DNA of 38,553 nt from Lachnospiraceae bacterium (GCA_017561985.1 JAFZAZ010000022.1:1-38553), one strand, 5' to 3'. Shown: positions 8,367-16,885, numbered from the stretch's first letter. Translations and numbers: made by a program. The notes: a model not told the origin generated them from the sequence alone.

Positions 8367-8749
8367 AAAAGAGAATTCTTGCGTACCTCGCACAGATCGA
8401 TCAGCTGCTGGCACACCCGCCGATCGCGGTCGACTACGAGGCGGAGACGAAGAAGCATCTCGTGCAGATCGGTTTCTTCATGCACGAGCGTCTGGTTCAC
8501 CTGATTGTCACGGTTCTTTTTGCGATCATGGCGGTCGGAACGGCGCTTTTCTTCGTGGCGGCCCCGAGCATTCCGGTTCTTCTTTTGTTCGGCGCATTTT
8601 TAGTGCTTTTGGTTCCTTACATCATGCACTATTACCTTCTGGAAAACGGTGTGCAGCGGATGTACGTGCAGTACGACGAGCTCCTGCGCCGGAGCGAGGA
8701 ACAGAAGAAGGGCGAGGCTTATGCCGAGCAGTTCGGCGAACAGCAATGA
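8363..8749 (+). CDS. small two-helix membrane protein, function unknown
   Basis: The 128-residue protein has two clear hydrophobic helices (about residues 43-66 and 70-92, the second ending in LLVPYIMHYYLL), flanked by charged cytoplasmic tails. The C-terminus is acidic and polar (SEEQKKGEAYAEQFG). No catalytic motif is visible and the family is not recognised. The ATG overlaps the TGA of the upstream DHH phosphoesterase, so translation is coupled, and the Mrp gene follows 41 bases later. It is probably made with these two cytoplasmic proteins, but no shared role can be argued from sequence. Confidence 0.8.
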   Translation: MKKRILAYLAQIDQLLAHPPIAVDYEAETKKHLVQIGFFMHERLVHLIVTVLFAIMAVGTALFFVAAPSIPVLLLFGAFLVLLVPYIMHYYLLENGVQRMYVQYDELLRRSEEQKKGEAYAEQFGEQQ

Positions 8750-8790
8750 CAATAAATTCAGCCGCATGAGCGGCGACGGAGGTTATAAAA

Positions 8791-9663
8791 ATGAGTGATA
8801 CCAATGCATCCAATGCACCCGAGAGCGAGTGCACACACGATTGTTCGACCTGCAGCGCAAACTGCAGCAGCCGCACTTCGCAGCCTGAGAACATGCTCGC
8901 GCCGGCCAACAAAAACAGCCGTGTGAAGAAAGTCATCGGCGTAGTCAGCGGCAAGGGCGGCGTCGGCAAATCTTTCGTGACGACGAATCTCGCTGTCCTT
9001 CTGCAGAACAAGGGGTACCAGTGCGCGATCCTCGACGCGGACATCACGGGACCGTCCATCCCCAAGGCGATGGGATTGAAGGGACCTGCCCGCGGAAACG
9101 ATGACGGAATCTGGCCCATCGAGAGCAAAAAGGGAATCCGCGTAATGAGCATCAATCTGCTGCTCGACGAGGAGGAGTCCCCTGTCATCTGGCGCGGACC
9201 TGTGATCGCTGGAACCGTGAAGCAGTTCTGGACAGACGTATGCTGGGGCGATGTCGACTACATGTTCGTGGATATGCCGCCCGGAACCGGCGACGTTCCG
9301 CTCACGGTGTTCCAGTCGCTTCCGGTGGACGGGATCATCATCGTGACGAGCCCGCAGGACCTTGTTTCCATGGTTGTTGCGAAGGCCGTAAACATGGCGA
9401 AAATGATGAACGTGCCGATTCTCGGCATCGTTGAGAACTACAGCTATTTCAAGTGCCCGAACTGCGGGGAGCAGCACGCGGTGTTCGGCGAGAGCCACAT
9501 CGAGGAGGTAGCGGCTCGCCACGCGCTTTCCGTGCTTGCCAAATTGCCCATCGATCCGGACGCTGCAAAGGTCGTGGATATGGGCCTTGCGGAGCAGCTC
9601 GAAGTGCATGAGCTGGACGGCGCCGCAGAGCGGATCGAAGCGGCGGCTCCGGTGCGTGCGTAG
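8791..9663 (+). CDS. mrp: Mrp/NBP35-family iron-sulfur cluster carrier ATPase
   Basis: This P-loop ATPase of 290 residues is expected to carry and hand over Fe-S clusters in the cytoplasm. The deviant Walker A motif SGKGGVGKS lies at 53-61. Cys222 and Cys225 (KCPNCG) form the CxxC that holds the bridging cluster between two subunits. An extra cysteine cluster near the N-terminus (C14, C18, C21, C25) resembles clostridial homologues and the NBP35 type. The ATG follows CGGAGG at suitable spacing. It is the last gene before a consensus promoter at 9676, so it probably ends the transcript that starts with the DHH phosphoesterase; no hairpin terminator was found between. Confidence 0.93.
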   Translation: MSDTNASNAPESECTHDCSTCSANCSSRTSQPENMLAPANKNSRVKKVIGVVSGKGGVGKSFVTTNLAVLLQNKGYQCAILDADITGPSIPKAMGLKGPARGNDDGIWPIESKKGIRVMSINLLLDEEESPVIWRGPVIAGTVKQFWTDVCWGDVDYMFVDMPPGTGDVPLTVFQSLPVDGIIIVTSPQDLVSMVVAKAVNMAKMMNVPILGIVENYSYFKCPNCGEQHAVFGESHIEEVAARHALSVLAKLPIDPDAAKVVDMGLAEQLEVHELDGAAERIEAAAPVRA

Positions 9664-9675
9664 GCTTATTTTCCG

Positions 9676-9704
9676 TTGACAGACAGGTATCGATAGTCTA
9701 TAAT
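9676..9704 (+). promoter_or_regulatory. consensus promoter for rsmD-coaD
   Basis: TTGACA (9676-9681) and TATAAT (9699-9704) are both perfect and 17 bases apart. The leader to the rsmD start is about 60 bases. Confidence 0.85.
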
Positions 9705-9773
9705 CAAAGTTGGTGATTTGTACCGTGACACGCGGTTTGCAGAGTCGCCCAAGACCGAACGAACGGGAGGAAA

Positions 9774-10340
9774 ATGCGGATGCGCGTGATTGCCGGAACA
9801 GCCAGAAGATTACTGCTTATGACACCGGCGGGAACGGATACGCGTCCGACGACCGACCGGATCAAGGAGACGCTTTTTAACATGCTAAATCCGCAGCTTG
9901 CGGGAAGAGAGTTTCTCGACCTGTTCGCGGGGAGCGGAGCCATCGGCATCGAGGCGCTTTCCCGCGGAGCGAAACATGCCTGTTTCGCGGAGTTCGGCAG
10001 GGATGCTCTTCGCTGTATCCGCGAGAACCTGGAGCACACTCATCTGGCCGACAGAGCCACGGTGTACGGCATGGATGCCTTCGCCGCGCTCGACCGCATG
10101 AGGATGGAGAAGCGCAGGTTTGACATCGTCTTTCTGGATCCGCCGTACGGACGCGGGCTGGAGGTTTCCGCCCTTGCATCGCTTCGGCGGGGGAACCTTC
10201 TTGCGGAGGACGCGACCGTTGTTGTTGAGACCGCCATCGGGTACGATGCTTCCGCGCTTGAGAAGGCAGGGTATCGCGTGACGCGCGTCAAGGAGTACAA
10301 GACCAACCAGCATCTGTTTCTGACGCCTCTTGATGCGTGA
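9774..10340 (+). CDS. rsmD: 16S rRNA (guanine(966)-N2)-methyltransferase
   Basis: RsmD methylates G966 of 16S rRNA using S-adenosylmethionine during 30S assembly. The 188-residue protein has the SAM-binding loop DLFAGSGAIGIEALSRGA near residues 45-62 and the catalytic DPPY at 122-125 (normally D/N-PPY). Length is standard. GGGAGG stands just before the ATG. coaD follows 31 bases downstream, the usual pairing in Firmicutes, so the two are surely co-transcribed from the promoter at 9676. Confidence 0.94.
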   Translation: MRMRVIAGTARRLLLMTPAGTDTRPTTDRIKETLFNMLNPQLAGREFLDLFAGSGAIGIEALSRGAKHACFAEFGRDALRCIRENLEHTHLADRATVYGMDAFAALDRMRMEKRRFDIVFLDPPYGRGLEVSALASLRRGNLLAEDATVVVETAIGYDASALEKAGYRVTRVKEYKTNQHLFLTPLDA

Positions 10341-10371
10341 CGATAGATGCAGTCAGGAGTTATGAAAGCGT

Positions 10372-10863
10372 ATGAAGACAGGGATTTATGCAGGCAGTTT
10401 CGACCCCATCACGCTGGGACATCTTGATGTCATCAAGCGTGCTGCCCGTATCACGGAACATCTGATCATCGCGGTGCTGAATAACAACGCGAAGAAACCG
10501 GCATTTTCCGTGGAGGAGAGGGTGGAACTGATTCGGAAAGTCACCCGGGATCTTCCGAACGTTGAGGTTATGTCATTTTCCGGATTGACGGTTGATTTTG
10601 CGAGAGAGCAGAACGCAAACGTGCTCGTGCGCGGACTTCGCGCCGTCACGGACTTTGAGTACGAGCTTCAGATCGCGCAGCTCAACCACAAGTTAAACCC
10701 GAGCATTGACACCATTTTCCTCACGACGAGCGTGGAGTATTCGTATCTGAGTTCCAGCATTGTCAAGGAGATCGCAAGTTACGGCGGTGACATTTCAAAG
10801 TTTGTTCCGGACGAAGTGATTTCGGACGTGTACGGCAAATTATACAAACCAAAGGAGAGATGA
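10372..10863 (+). CDS. coaD: phosphopantetheine adenylyltransferase
   Basis: CoaD transfers AMP from ATP to 4'-phosphopantetheine, the penultimate step of coenzyme A synthesis, in the cytoplasm. The 163-residue protein shows the nucleotidyltransferase motif T14-L-G-H17 within [12 protein letters not shown] and the C-terminal [14 protein letters not shown] motif that completes the ATP site. Length is typical. AGGAG is 12 bases before the ATG, slightly long, but no better start exists in frame. The next gene begins three bases after the stop. Confidence 0.95.
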   Translation: MKTGIYAGSFDPITLGHLDVIKRAARITEHLIIAVLNNNAKKPAFSVEERVELIRKVTRDLPNVEVMSFSGLTVDFAREQNANVLVRGLRAVTDFEYELQIAQLNHKLNPSIDTIFLTTSVEYSYLSSSIVKEIASYGGDISKFVPDEVISDVYGKLYKPKER

Positions 10864-10866
10864 GAA

Positions 10867-11511
10867 ATGGGAGCATCGATTGAGAAGACGATTGACGAAA
10901 TCTATGAGTTTGTAGAGCGTTGCAAGACCTCCGGTTGGGGCGGAACGAAGGTTTCGGTTCCGAAGGATGAGCTGTACGAGCTTCTTCAGGAGCTGAAGGA
11001 GCGTACGCCGGACGAAATCAAACGCTATCAGAAGATCATTGCAAACCGGGACAGCATCATCGCACAGGCAGAGGAGCGTGCCGAGGGTATCATTCGCGAG
11101 GCGAAGATCAAGGCTGAGCAGCTCGTGAGCGAGAATGCGATCGTTCAGCAGGCATACAACAAGTCGCAGGAGATGATCTCTCAGGCGTCAGACGAGGCAG
11201 CGGAGATCCGCAGCAGCGCGGAGAGCGATTCCGAGACGATTCGCTCCGGAGCACTCAATTATGCAAATGAGATCATGAGCGATATGGAGAGAATCCTCGC
11301 CGATGCGTTCAACAACACCAAGAAGCAGGCGGAGGGCCTGATCAATTCGCTGAATGACAGCTACACGGTTGTTGCGGCGAACCGCAAGGAGTTGAACGCT
11401 CAGATCAATCCTCAGGATGCATATGCATTTGACGATCCGATTGCGACCGTAACGGCGGATGACGATTACGATTTCGGTGAGAACACCTTCCTTGAAGGAA
11501 TCGAAGAGTAA
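10867..11511 (+). CDS. cytoplasmic coiled-coil protein (DivIVA/ATPase-subunit-H-like)
   Basis: The 214-residue protein has an N-terminal globular part (about 1-45, with KVSVPKDELYELLQELKE) and then a long alanine/glutamate-rich coiled coil (about 50-170) with heptads such as QAEERAEGIIREAKIKAEQL. There is no membrane segment or signal peptide. Similar proteins directly after coaD are common in clostridia and are often labelled ATPase or V-type ATPase subunit H on coiled-coil resemblance alone. A DivIVA-like scaffold role is possible but unproven. GGAGAGATGAGAA gives the ribosome site, and the spacing of three bases from coaD makes co-translation likely. Confidence 0.88.
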   Translation: MGASIEKTIDEIYEFVERCKTSGWGGTKVSVPKDELYELLQELKERTPDEIKRYQKIIANRDSIIAQAEERAEGIIREAKIKAEQLVSENAIVQQAYNKSQEMISQASDEAAEIRSSAESDSETIRSGALNYANEIMSDMERILADAFNNTKKQAEGLINSLNDSYTVVAANRKELNAQINPQDAYAFDDPIATVTADDDYDFGENTFLEGIEE

Positions 11512-11521
11512 AAAATATAGC

Positions 11522-11559
11522 GTGCCGGCGGTTGAAATACGATCGCCGGCGCTTTTTTT
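11522..11559 (+). terminator. terminator ending the rsmD-coaD unit
   Basis: GTGCCGGCG and CGCCGGCGC pair around a 13-base loop and are followed by seven T. It lies ten bases past the stop of the coiled-coil gene. Confidence 0.88.
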
Positions 11560-11585
11560 GTGCTGCATTTTCCGAACCGTTTTCC

Positions 11586-11623
11586 TGTAACAGAAACGTA
11601 AGGTTTTGTAACACAAACGTAAC
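11586..11623 (+). promoter_or_regulatory. four helically phased hexamer repeats (activator site candidate)
   Basis: TGTAAC at 11586, CGTAAG at 11597, TGTAAC at 11607 and CGTAAC at 11618 start 11, 10 and 11 bases apart, so all lie on one face of the helix. Put another way, two 16-base direct repeats (15 of 16 identical) have a 21-base period. They end 10 bases before the -35 box. OmpR/PhoB-family response regulators bind direct repeats of about 11-base period, and the reverse complement GTTACA resembles the PhoP box. The regulator itself is not in this window. Confidence 0.5.
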
Positions 11624-11633
11624 AGTAATAGTA

Positions 11634-11662
11634 TTGGATTTGTAACTTTTATCTGTTATTCT
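11634..11662 (+). promoter_or_regulatory. promoter for the RHS-like lipoprotein
   Basis: TTGGAT (11634-11639) and TATTCT (11657-11662) are 17 bases apart. Both boxes are imperfect, which fits a promoter needing an activator at the repeats immediately upstream. Confidence 0.5.
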
Positions 11663-11712
11663 GTTACCATACACACAAGCGAAACAAATCGCTGCTGCAT
11701 CAGGGGGTATTT

Positions 11713-13461
11713 ATGAAAAGAAACAGACGTACATTTACAACGATTCTGACCGCTGCACTTCTGTGCATCCTGGCAGTTTCGATGCTGGCCGGCTGCGGCT
11801 CGAAAAAAAAGACTCCGAACAATGAAACAGATTCCACTGTCACGCCTACCTCGGAAGTGACGCCGACTGCCGAAGCGACGCCGACTGCCGAAGCGACACC
11901 GACTGCCGAAGCTACGCCGACCGCCGAGGCAACACCCGCCGCAACGGCGACGCCCACCGTAACTCCGACGCCTACCGTCGTTGCGATTCCTGCCGACCTT
12001 CCGAAGGCTAACGTCGAGCATGTCAAGGCATTGATCGACGAGGCGATTAAGACGGACGCATATAAGTATGAGTATACGACGAAACACGAGCCCGGCAAGA
12101 ACAGCAGACAGGACAGATATAGCTTCATGCTCAGCTGGTTCGGTTCCTCGGAGAAGCTCGGGATTACCGGCGAATACACGGAAGAAGTCCGTTACATGGA
12201 CAGCGATTTTAACACGATGAAGAGTATCTTCACTCTTCCGGACGGAAAGAAAGTTACCATCTATGCTACGAAATACGGTTACGCGATGGACTATCCGGGG
12301 GAAGCCAGAGATTACAGCCTCTCCTATGACGAGGATAAGAACGGCGAGCTGATCTCGGTTTCTGTCAACAACAGCAAAGGTACGTACTCCTGCACGGAAC
12401 GTGATGCCGACGGAAAAATGAAATACATCGCCGATTACTATCTGGAAAGCGGAGAACTGGCATCCTTCTCCAAGTATACGTATACTTACGATGAGCAGGG
12501 GCATCTGCTCCGCAGCGTTTACGCATTTTGCGAGAAGCCCGAGACCGGTGAATTCAAGGCATGGGTCGATACATACACGTACGACGAGCGCGGCAACAGA
12601 ACCTCAGTCATGACCGAGGCTCCCGACGAGCCGGCAAGAGTGAGAAAGTACTCCTTCCTCACGGAACCTTACAAGGAAGACTCCGACGGACGCCTCACCG
12701 GATGGGTGGAGCAGGAGGATATTACGTCGACCATGAACATCAAGTATTTTGAGGATGGTCATGTCCTGATCTACCGCTATAACGTTTATGACGGAGTGGC
12801 GGATACGAAATTGGTTTTCGGTGAGGTAATCCTTCCTTCCGAGAAGCTTCTCAACAACATGCTGACCGCTTCCAACATGAGCGTGTATATCGAGCAACTC
12901 GACTATGGAAACAATTACGATGACCATGAAGATGCACAGGGCAGGTTCTTCGGCATTCCGAATATAGCATCAAGATTGAGCAACGGCATGTATACCGAGT
13001 GCTTCCGCGGAGAACTTCCCCGCACGATCCTGGAAGAGACCAGCTGGACCGAATTCCTGAAGAACTATAATCCGACGGATGTACATGCAAACGGGGCGTG
13101 GTACTACTCTTATTCCAAGTATGACGAAAAAGGACGCCTGACCGCTTATCTGAGCACGGATGGCGGCGACGGTTATTCCGAATACTACGATTATGATTCC
13201 GCTGATCGTGTGACCGGTTGGGAATCTTACAATTTTGATGAAAAAGTGGTTGAGACATACAAATACAACAAGGACGGAGCTCTCGAAGAAAAAGTTCGGC
13301 TCTTTGAACTGACCGATACGGGATTCGGATCCGCGAACAACAAGACGACTTACCGCTATACGTACGACAATTCCGGCAATCTGTCAGGAATGACGGCGAC
13401 GACTGTGGACGCGAAGAGCGGAGAAAAGCTTTGCACGTACACTCTCAAAGTCGTTCAGTAA
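11713..13461 (+). CDS. lipoprotein with Thr/Pro-rich linker and YD (RHS-like) repeats
   Basis: The 582-residue protein has a lipoprotein signal with lipobox LAGC (Cys28), so it should be anchored on the outer face of the membrane. Residues 35-90 are a low-complexity linker built from PTAEAT units. The body carries scattered YD-type repeats: YTYDEQGHLLRS, YTYDERGNRTSV, YSKYDEKGRLTAY, YYDYDSADRVTGW and YRYTYDNSGNLSG. These resemble the carbohydrate- or surface-binding strands of RHS/YD proteins, but there is no RHS core or toxin tip, so it is not a typical polymorphic toxin. Function is unknown. CAGGGGGT gives the ribosome site. It is a single-gene unit with its own promoter and terminator. Confidence 0.85.
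   Translation: MKRNRRTFTTILTAALLCILAVSMLAGCGSKKKTPNNETDSTVTPTSEVTPTAEATPTAEATPTAEATPTAEATPAATATPTVTPTPTVVAIPADLPKANVEHVKALIDEAIKTDAYKYEYTTKHEPGKNSRQDRYSFMLSWFGSSEKLGITGEYTEEVRYMDSDFNTMKSIFTLPDGKKVTIYATKYGYAMDYPGEARDYSLSYDEDKNGELISVSVNNSKGTYSCTERDADGKMKYIADYYLESGELASFSKYTYTYDEQGHLLRSVYAFCEKPETGEFKAWVDTYTYDERGNRTSVMTEAPDEPARVRKYSFLTEPYKEDSDGRLTGWVEQEDITSTMNIKYFEDGHVLIYRYNVYDGVADTKLVFGEVILPSEKLLNNMLTASNMSVYIEQLDYGNNYDDHEDAQGRFFGIPNIASRLSNGMYTECFRGELPRTILEETSWTEFLKNYNPTDVHANGAWYYSYSKYDEKGRLTAYLSTDGGDGYSEYYDYDSADRVTGWESYNFDEKVVETYKYNKDGALEEKVRLFELTDTGFGSANNKTTYRYTYDNSGNLSGMTATTVDAKSGEKLCTYTLKVVQ
11860..11931 (+). repeat. four 18-base tandem repeats in the lipoprotein linker
   Basis: The unit ACGCCGACTGCCGAAGCG occurs twice exactly (11860-11877, 11878-11895) and twice with a few changes (11896-11931). 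It encodes PTAEAT. Because the unit is a multiple of three, slippage would change linker length without breaking the frame. Confidence 0.9.
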
Positions 13462-13486
13462 CAGTACAATCGATATAAACGAAAAA

Positions 13487-13516
13487 CAAGCCGCCTTTTC
13501 GGGCGGCTTGCTTTTT
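13487..13516. terminator. bidirectional terminator between convergent genes
   Basis: CAAGCCGCC and GGCGGCTTG pair around a short loop. TTTTT follows on the plus strand and also on the minus strand (complement of GAAAAAC). It ends both the lipoprotein transcript and the minus-strand tmcAL transcript. Confidence 0.9.
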
Positions 13517-13566
13517 GTATGTCAGCATCGTTATTCGATCGATTGTGTTCGCCCGGCAGTCGAAGA

Positions 13567-14889
13567 TCAGACGGTCAGCAGTCTGCGGCGGACATCCTCA
13601 CGGACAAGTCCGGTGCGCCGAAAATAAATCTGGGCGTACAGCTCGGAAGCGCGGAGCTCGGCTGCGAGCAGCCGGCGTGATTCCCGAGAAAGCGCCCTCA
13701 CGTCGTCGGAAAGTCGGACGATGAGCGGAATCCCGGAAGTGCGCTGCAGTTCGGACAATAGCGGCGAAGAGTCGCTTCTCATCCCGAGCACGCGAAGGTA
13801 AGGAAGCGTCTCGGCGTTCTTGAAAACATCGGCGTCTGCGGTCGTTATGTGCAGAAGCGTGTGGCACAGCGCGCGGTCGATGCGGCTTCTTGTGAACGCT
13901 TTGCATTTTACGGACTCGGCGAGTGATGTCCATGTGAACGGACGCGAGGCCTGCTCGAGGATGCGGTTTGCGAGGTCGCCGGGAAGATCGTAGATCCGTG
14001 AAAGCGTCTCGGGCGTGTGAGCGGAAAGCTCGGCGCAGAGCATGTCGCTGAAGTCGTCCGCGGTCACTATGGAATCCGCAGTGAGATAGGAGTACAGCGA
14101 AACGGTTTCCGCGGGAACGGCCTCCGCAGGGATTGCGCCGGTGTCAGCCACGGCGCCGCGGATGGCGGAAGCGGAACAGAAAGCCGCAACGGACGTGTCG
14201 TGGTAACCGAGGTCCGAGCGCTTCACAGCGCAGGAACGAAGCGATGCGTGCGTCGCGAGGATCGCTTTTTCATACTCTACCGCAAGTATGTTGTTTGGCT
14301 GTTCGAGCAGCTTCGCCGATTCGGGAGCGAACTCGGCAAGCGCAAGCGCGCGGGATTTGGCGTAGGAGTTGCCTTCGCGGACGTGCGAAAGAAGCAGCTG
14401 CTTGAACTCGGGCGGTTCCGAGAGAAGAAACTCGGCGGCCTTTCGGAAAATGCCGGCTCCGCCGGAGCACGTTTCCCCGTCGGAGTTCTTTGCGTCAGGG
14501 TTCTTTCCGTCGGGTTCTGCCGGGAAAGTTGCGAAAGCGTCCCGCTCGTGCGTTGCGAGAGCATCCCGCTCCTCCGCGGATTCCGCACCGTAGGAAATGT
14601 AATCGCAGGAGAGCCCGGAGAGAGCGCGCACGCCTGCGGACGCAAAATCCTCCGCACTTGCGGTCGCACCGTACATCGGCAGCTCCAGCACGATGTCGGC
14701 GCCGCATCGAAGAGCGGCCTCCGCGCGCAGGAAGCGGTCGGTCATCGCAGGAATTCCGCGCTGCAAAAAATCACCGCTCATCACGACAACAACGGCGTCG
14801 CAACCGGTGCGACGCCTTGTCTCTTCAATGTGATAGCGGTGACCATTGTGAAACGGATTGTACTCCGCGATGATTCCTGCGATCTTCAT
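13567..14889 (-). CDS. tmcAL: tRNA(Met) cytidine acetate ligase
   Basis: TmcAL acetylates the wobble cytidine of elongator tRNA(Met) using acetate and ATP, in the cytoplasm. The 440-residue protein begins with the nucleotidyltransferase motif EYNPFH14-N-G-H17 and continues with MSGDFLQRG and LELPMYGATASAEDFA, all typical. Around residues 105-135 there is a less conserved polar insertion (ERDALATHERDAFATFPAE, then a D/K/N/G-rich stretch) that lengthens the usual protein somewhat. AAAGGA lies before the ATG. It is the third gene of a minus-strand unit after lysC and the cyclophilin, with only 26 bases between. Confidence 0.92.
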   Translation of the reverse strand: MKIAGIIAEYNPFHNGHRYHIEETRRRTGCDAVVVVMSGDFLQRGIPAMTDRFLRAEAALRCGADIVLELPMYGATASAEDFASAGVRALSGLSCDYISYGAESAEERDALATHERDAFATFPAEPDGKNPDAKNSDGETCSGGAGIFRKAAEFLLSEPPEFKQLLLSHVREGNSYAKSRALALAEFAPESAKLLEQPNNILAVEYEKAILATHASLRSCAVKRSDLGYHDTSVAAFCSASAIRGAVADTGAIPAEAVPAETVSLYSYLTADSIVTADDFSDMLCAELSAHTPETLSRIYDLPGDLANRILEQASRPFTWTSLAESVKCKAFTRSRIDRALCHTLLHITTADADVFKNAETLPYLRVLGMRSDSSPLLSELQRTSGIPLIVRLSDDVRALSRESRRLLAAELRASELYAQIYFRRTGLVREDVRRRLLTV

Positions 14890-14915
14890 ATTGGATCCTT
14901 TGTTTCAGAAGCGTG

Positions 14916-15434
14916 TCAGCAGTGAGCGGGCTCCGGATAATCCACGCCGAACGTCTCAACCGTGACCGACTCCATGATTACGGGGTTGAGCGGCTTGTCG
15001 CGGTAGTCCGTGCGCACGCCTGCGATGGCGTCCACAACCTCGAGACCTTCCGTAACCTTGCCGAATGCTGCGTACTCGCCGTCAAGGTGAGGAGAAGTCT
15101 TGTGCATGATAAAAAACTGCGATCCTGCGGAGTTCGGGTTCATGGCGCGAGCCATCGAGAGAACGCCGGGCGTATGGCGCAGGTCGTTCTTGAAACCGTT
15201 GTGTGCGAACTCGCCCTTGATCTGATATCCGGGACCGCCCATTCCGGTGCCGTCCGGGCAGCCGCCCTGAATCATGAAACCGGGAATGACACGGTGGAAA
15301 GTAAGGCCGTTGTAAAAGCCCTTCTTAACGAGAGAGATGAAATTGTTGACGGTGTTGGGCGCGATCTCCGGGTAGAGCTCGGCCTTCATCACGCTGCCGT
15401 CCTTCATGGTAAATGTTACGATCGGGTTAGCCAT
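14916..15434 (-). CDS. ppiB: cyclophilin-type peptidyl-prolyl cis-trans isomerase
   Basis: The enzyme speeds cis-trans isomerisation of proline bonds during protein folding. The 172-residue protein has the cyclophilin core FHRVIPGFMIQGG (near 47-59) with the catalytic Arg, then GMGGPGYQIKGEF and GSQFFIMHKTSPHLDGEYAAFG. There is no signal peptide, so it acts in the cytoplasm. TTCAGGAGG stands before the ATG. It sits 30 bases after lysC and 26 before tmcAL in one apparent transcript. Confidence 0.93.
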   Translation of the reverse strand: MANPIVTFTMKDGSVMKAELYPEIAPNTVNNFISLVKKGFYNGLTFHRVIPGFMIQGGCPDGTGMGGPGYQIKGEFAHNGFKNDLRHTPGVLSMARAMNPNSAGSQFFIMHKTSPHLDGEYAAFGKVTEGLEVVDAIAGVRTDYRDKPLNPVIMESVTVETFGVDYPEPAHC

Positions 15435-15464
15435 GAATATTCCTCCTGAAAATAATGCTTGGCG

Positions 15465-16775
15465 TCACTGTACGAACGCGTGGTAGATGGCGTTGATCGC
15501 GGACTCGAAATCGGTTCCGGCGACACCTATGATGATGTTGAGCTCGCTGGAGCCCTGGTCGATCATGCGGATGTTGACGCCGGCGTTGTCGAGCGCGCGG
15601 AAAATGCGTGCTGCGGTACCGTGGTTGGAACGCATGCCGCGACCCACGACCGCGATGAGCGCGAGGTCGGTTGCAATCTCAATGGAATCGGGGTTGCAGA
15701 GCTTGTGGATCTCAGCGAGAACCGCCTGCTCCTTCTCCTCGAACTCGGACTGGTGGACGAGAACGGAGAGAGTGTCGATGCCGGAGGGCATGTGCTCAAA
15801 GCTGATGCCGTTGTCCTCGAACGCCTGAAGCGCCTTGCGGCCGAAACCGATCTCGGTGTTCATCATGTCCTTCTCGATGTTGACCGCCGTAAAGCCCTTC
15901 TTGCCGGCGATGCCGGTGATGGTGAAGGCCGGCTTGCGGGAAGTATTTTCCACGATGAGCGTGCCGGGATCTTTCGGCGAGTTGGTGTTGCGGATGTTGA
16001 TCGGGATGCCTGCGGTGCGAACCGGGAAAATGGCATCCTCGTGAAGTACGTTGAAGCCCATGTACGCAAGCTCGCGGAGCTCACGGTAGGTCACCACGTC
16101 GATGACCTTCGGGTTGTCTACGATACGGGGATCCGTAACGAGGCAGCCGGAGACGTCCGTCCAGTTCTCGTAGAGGTTGGCCTGTACGGCGCGGGCTACG
16201 ATGGAACCGGTGATGTCGGAACCGCCGCGGGAGAATGTCTTCACACGTCCGTCGGCGTAGGAGCCGTAGAAACCGGGAACAACCGCGTTCTTCATCGTCG
16301 CAAGCTTCTTCGAGAGCTTCTTCTGCGTGGTGTCAGCGTCAAATGTGCCGTCCTCGAGGAAGAAGATGTACTGCGCGGAATCCAGGAATTCGAAGCCGAG
16401 ATACTTGGCCATGATGATACCGTTGAGGTACTCGCCGCGCGAAGCAGCGTAATCTCTTCCGGCGTGCGCCTTGAAGTTCTCGCGGATGGTTGCAAACTCG
16501 TCTGCGAGGGAGATCTTCAGGGAGAGACCGTCGATGATCTCCTGGTAGCGCTTTGCGATCTGCGCGAGAGCGTCGTCGAAATCCGCGCCCTCCTCAGCCA
16601 GCGCATAGCAGCGGTAGAGCATGTCCGTCACCTTGGTGTCGGCGCTGTTGCGTTTTCCGGGTGCGGACGGTACGACAAACCTTCTGTCCGGGTCTGCCGT
16701 GATGATATCTTTTACTTTCATGAACTGCTCGGCACTTGCAAGGGAACTGCCGCCGAACTTGACAACTTTAATCAT
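15465..16775 (-). CDS. lysC: aspartate kinase
   Basis: The enzyme phosphorylates aspartate, the first step toward lysine, threonine and methionine. The 436-residue monofunctional protein starts with VVKFGGSSLA (phosphate-binding loop) and has two C-terminal ACT regions (FTITGIAGKKGFTAVNI near 295 and LALIAVVGRGM to INAIYHAF at the end) for feedback control, probably by lysine and/or threonine. RGGSDITGS near 190 is the aspartate/ATP site. GAGG precedes the ATG by eight bases. No lysine riboswitch is visible in the short leader. It heads the minus-strand run and is divergent from argS. Confidence 0.93.
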   Translation of the reverse strand: MIKVVKFGGSSLASAEQFMKVKDIITADPDRRFVVPSAPGKRNSADTKVTDMLYRCYALAEEGADFDDALAQIAKRYQEIIDGLSLKISLADEFATIRENFKAHAGRDYAASRGEYLNGIIMAKYLGFEFLDSAQYIFFLEDGTFDADTTQKKLSKKLATMKNAVVPGFYGSYADGRVKTFSRGGSDITGSIVARAVQANLYENWTDVSGCLVTDPRIVDNPKVIDVVTYRELRELAYMGFNVLHEDAIFPVRTAGIPINIRNTNSPKDPGTLIVENTSRKPAFTITGIAGKKGFTAVNIEKDMMNTEIGFGRKALQAFEDNGISFEHMPSGIDTLSVLVHQSEFEEKEQAVLAEIHKLCNPDSIEIATDLALIAVVGRGMRSNHGTAARIFRALDNAGVNIRMIDQGSSELNIIIGVAGTDFESAINAIYHAFVQ

Positions 16776-16839
16776 AGAATAACCTCGTCATACGATAGTC
16801 ATTTGCCGCGGAAAATGGCGCTTCCGCAGCACTCCCGAT

Positions 16840-16848
16840 AGTATAGCA
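16840..16848 (-). promoter_or_regulatory. extended -10 promoter for lysC
   Basis: On the minus strand TGCTATACT is a good extended -10 element (TGn plus TATACT). The -35 region at proper distance is weak (T-rich). Transcription would start near 16834, leaving a leader of about 55 bases. Confidence 0.45.
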
Positions 16849-16885
16849 TACAAAGTATCAAAAGAAAAGAAAAAGTTAACGGGGG

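Noticed and set aside
11860..11931. CRISPR-like array
   Set aside because: The repeats are directly tandem without spacers and lie in frame inside a lipoprotein linker.
11713..13461. Polymorphic RHS toxin with immunity gene
   Set aside because: There is no RHS core cage, no variable C-terminal toxin domain and no small immunity gene downstream; a terminator follows directly.
16776..16839. Lysine riboswitch upstream of lysC
   Set aside because: The leader is only about 55 bases, too short for the roughly 170-base lysine element, and no matching motifs are seen.
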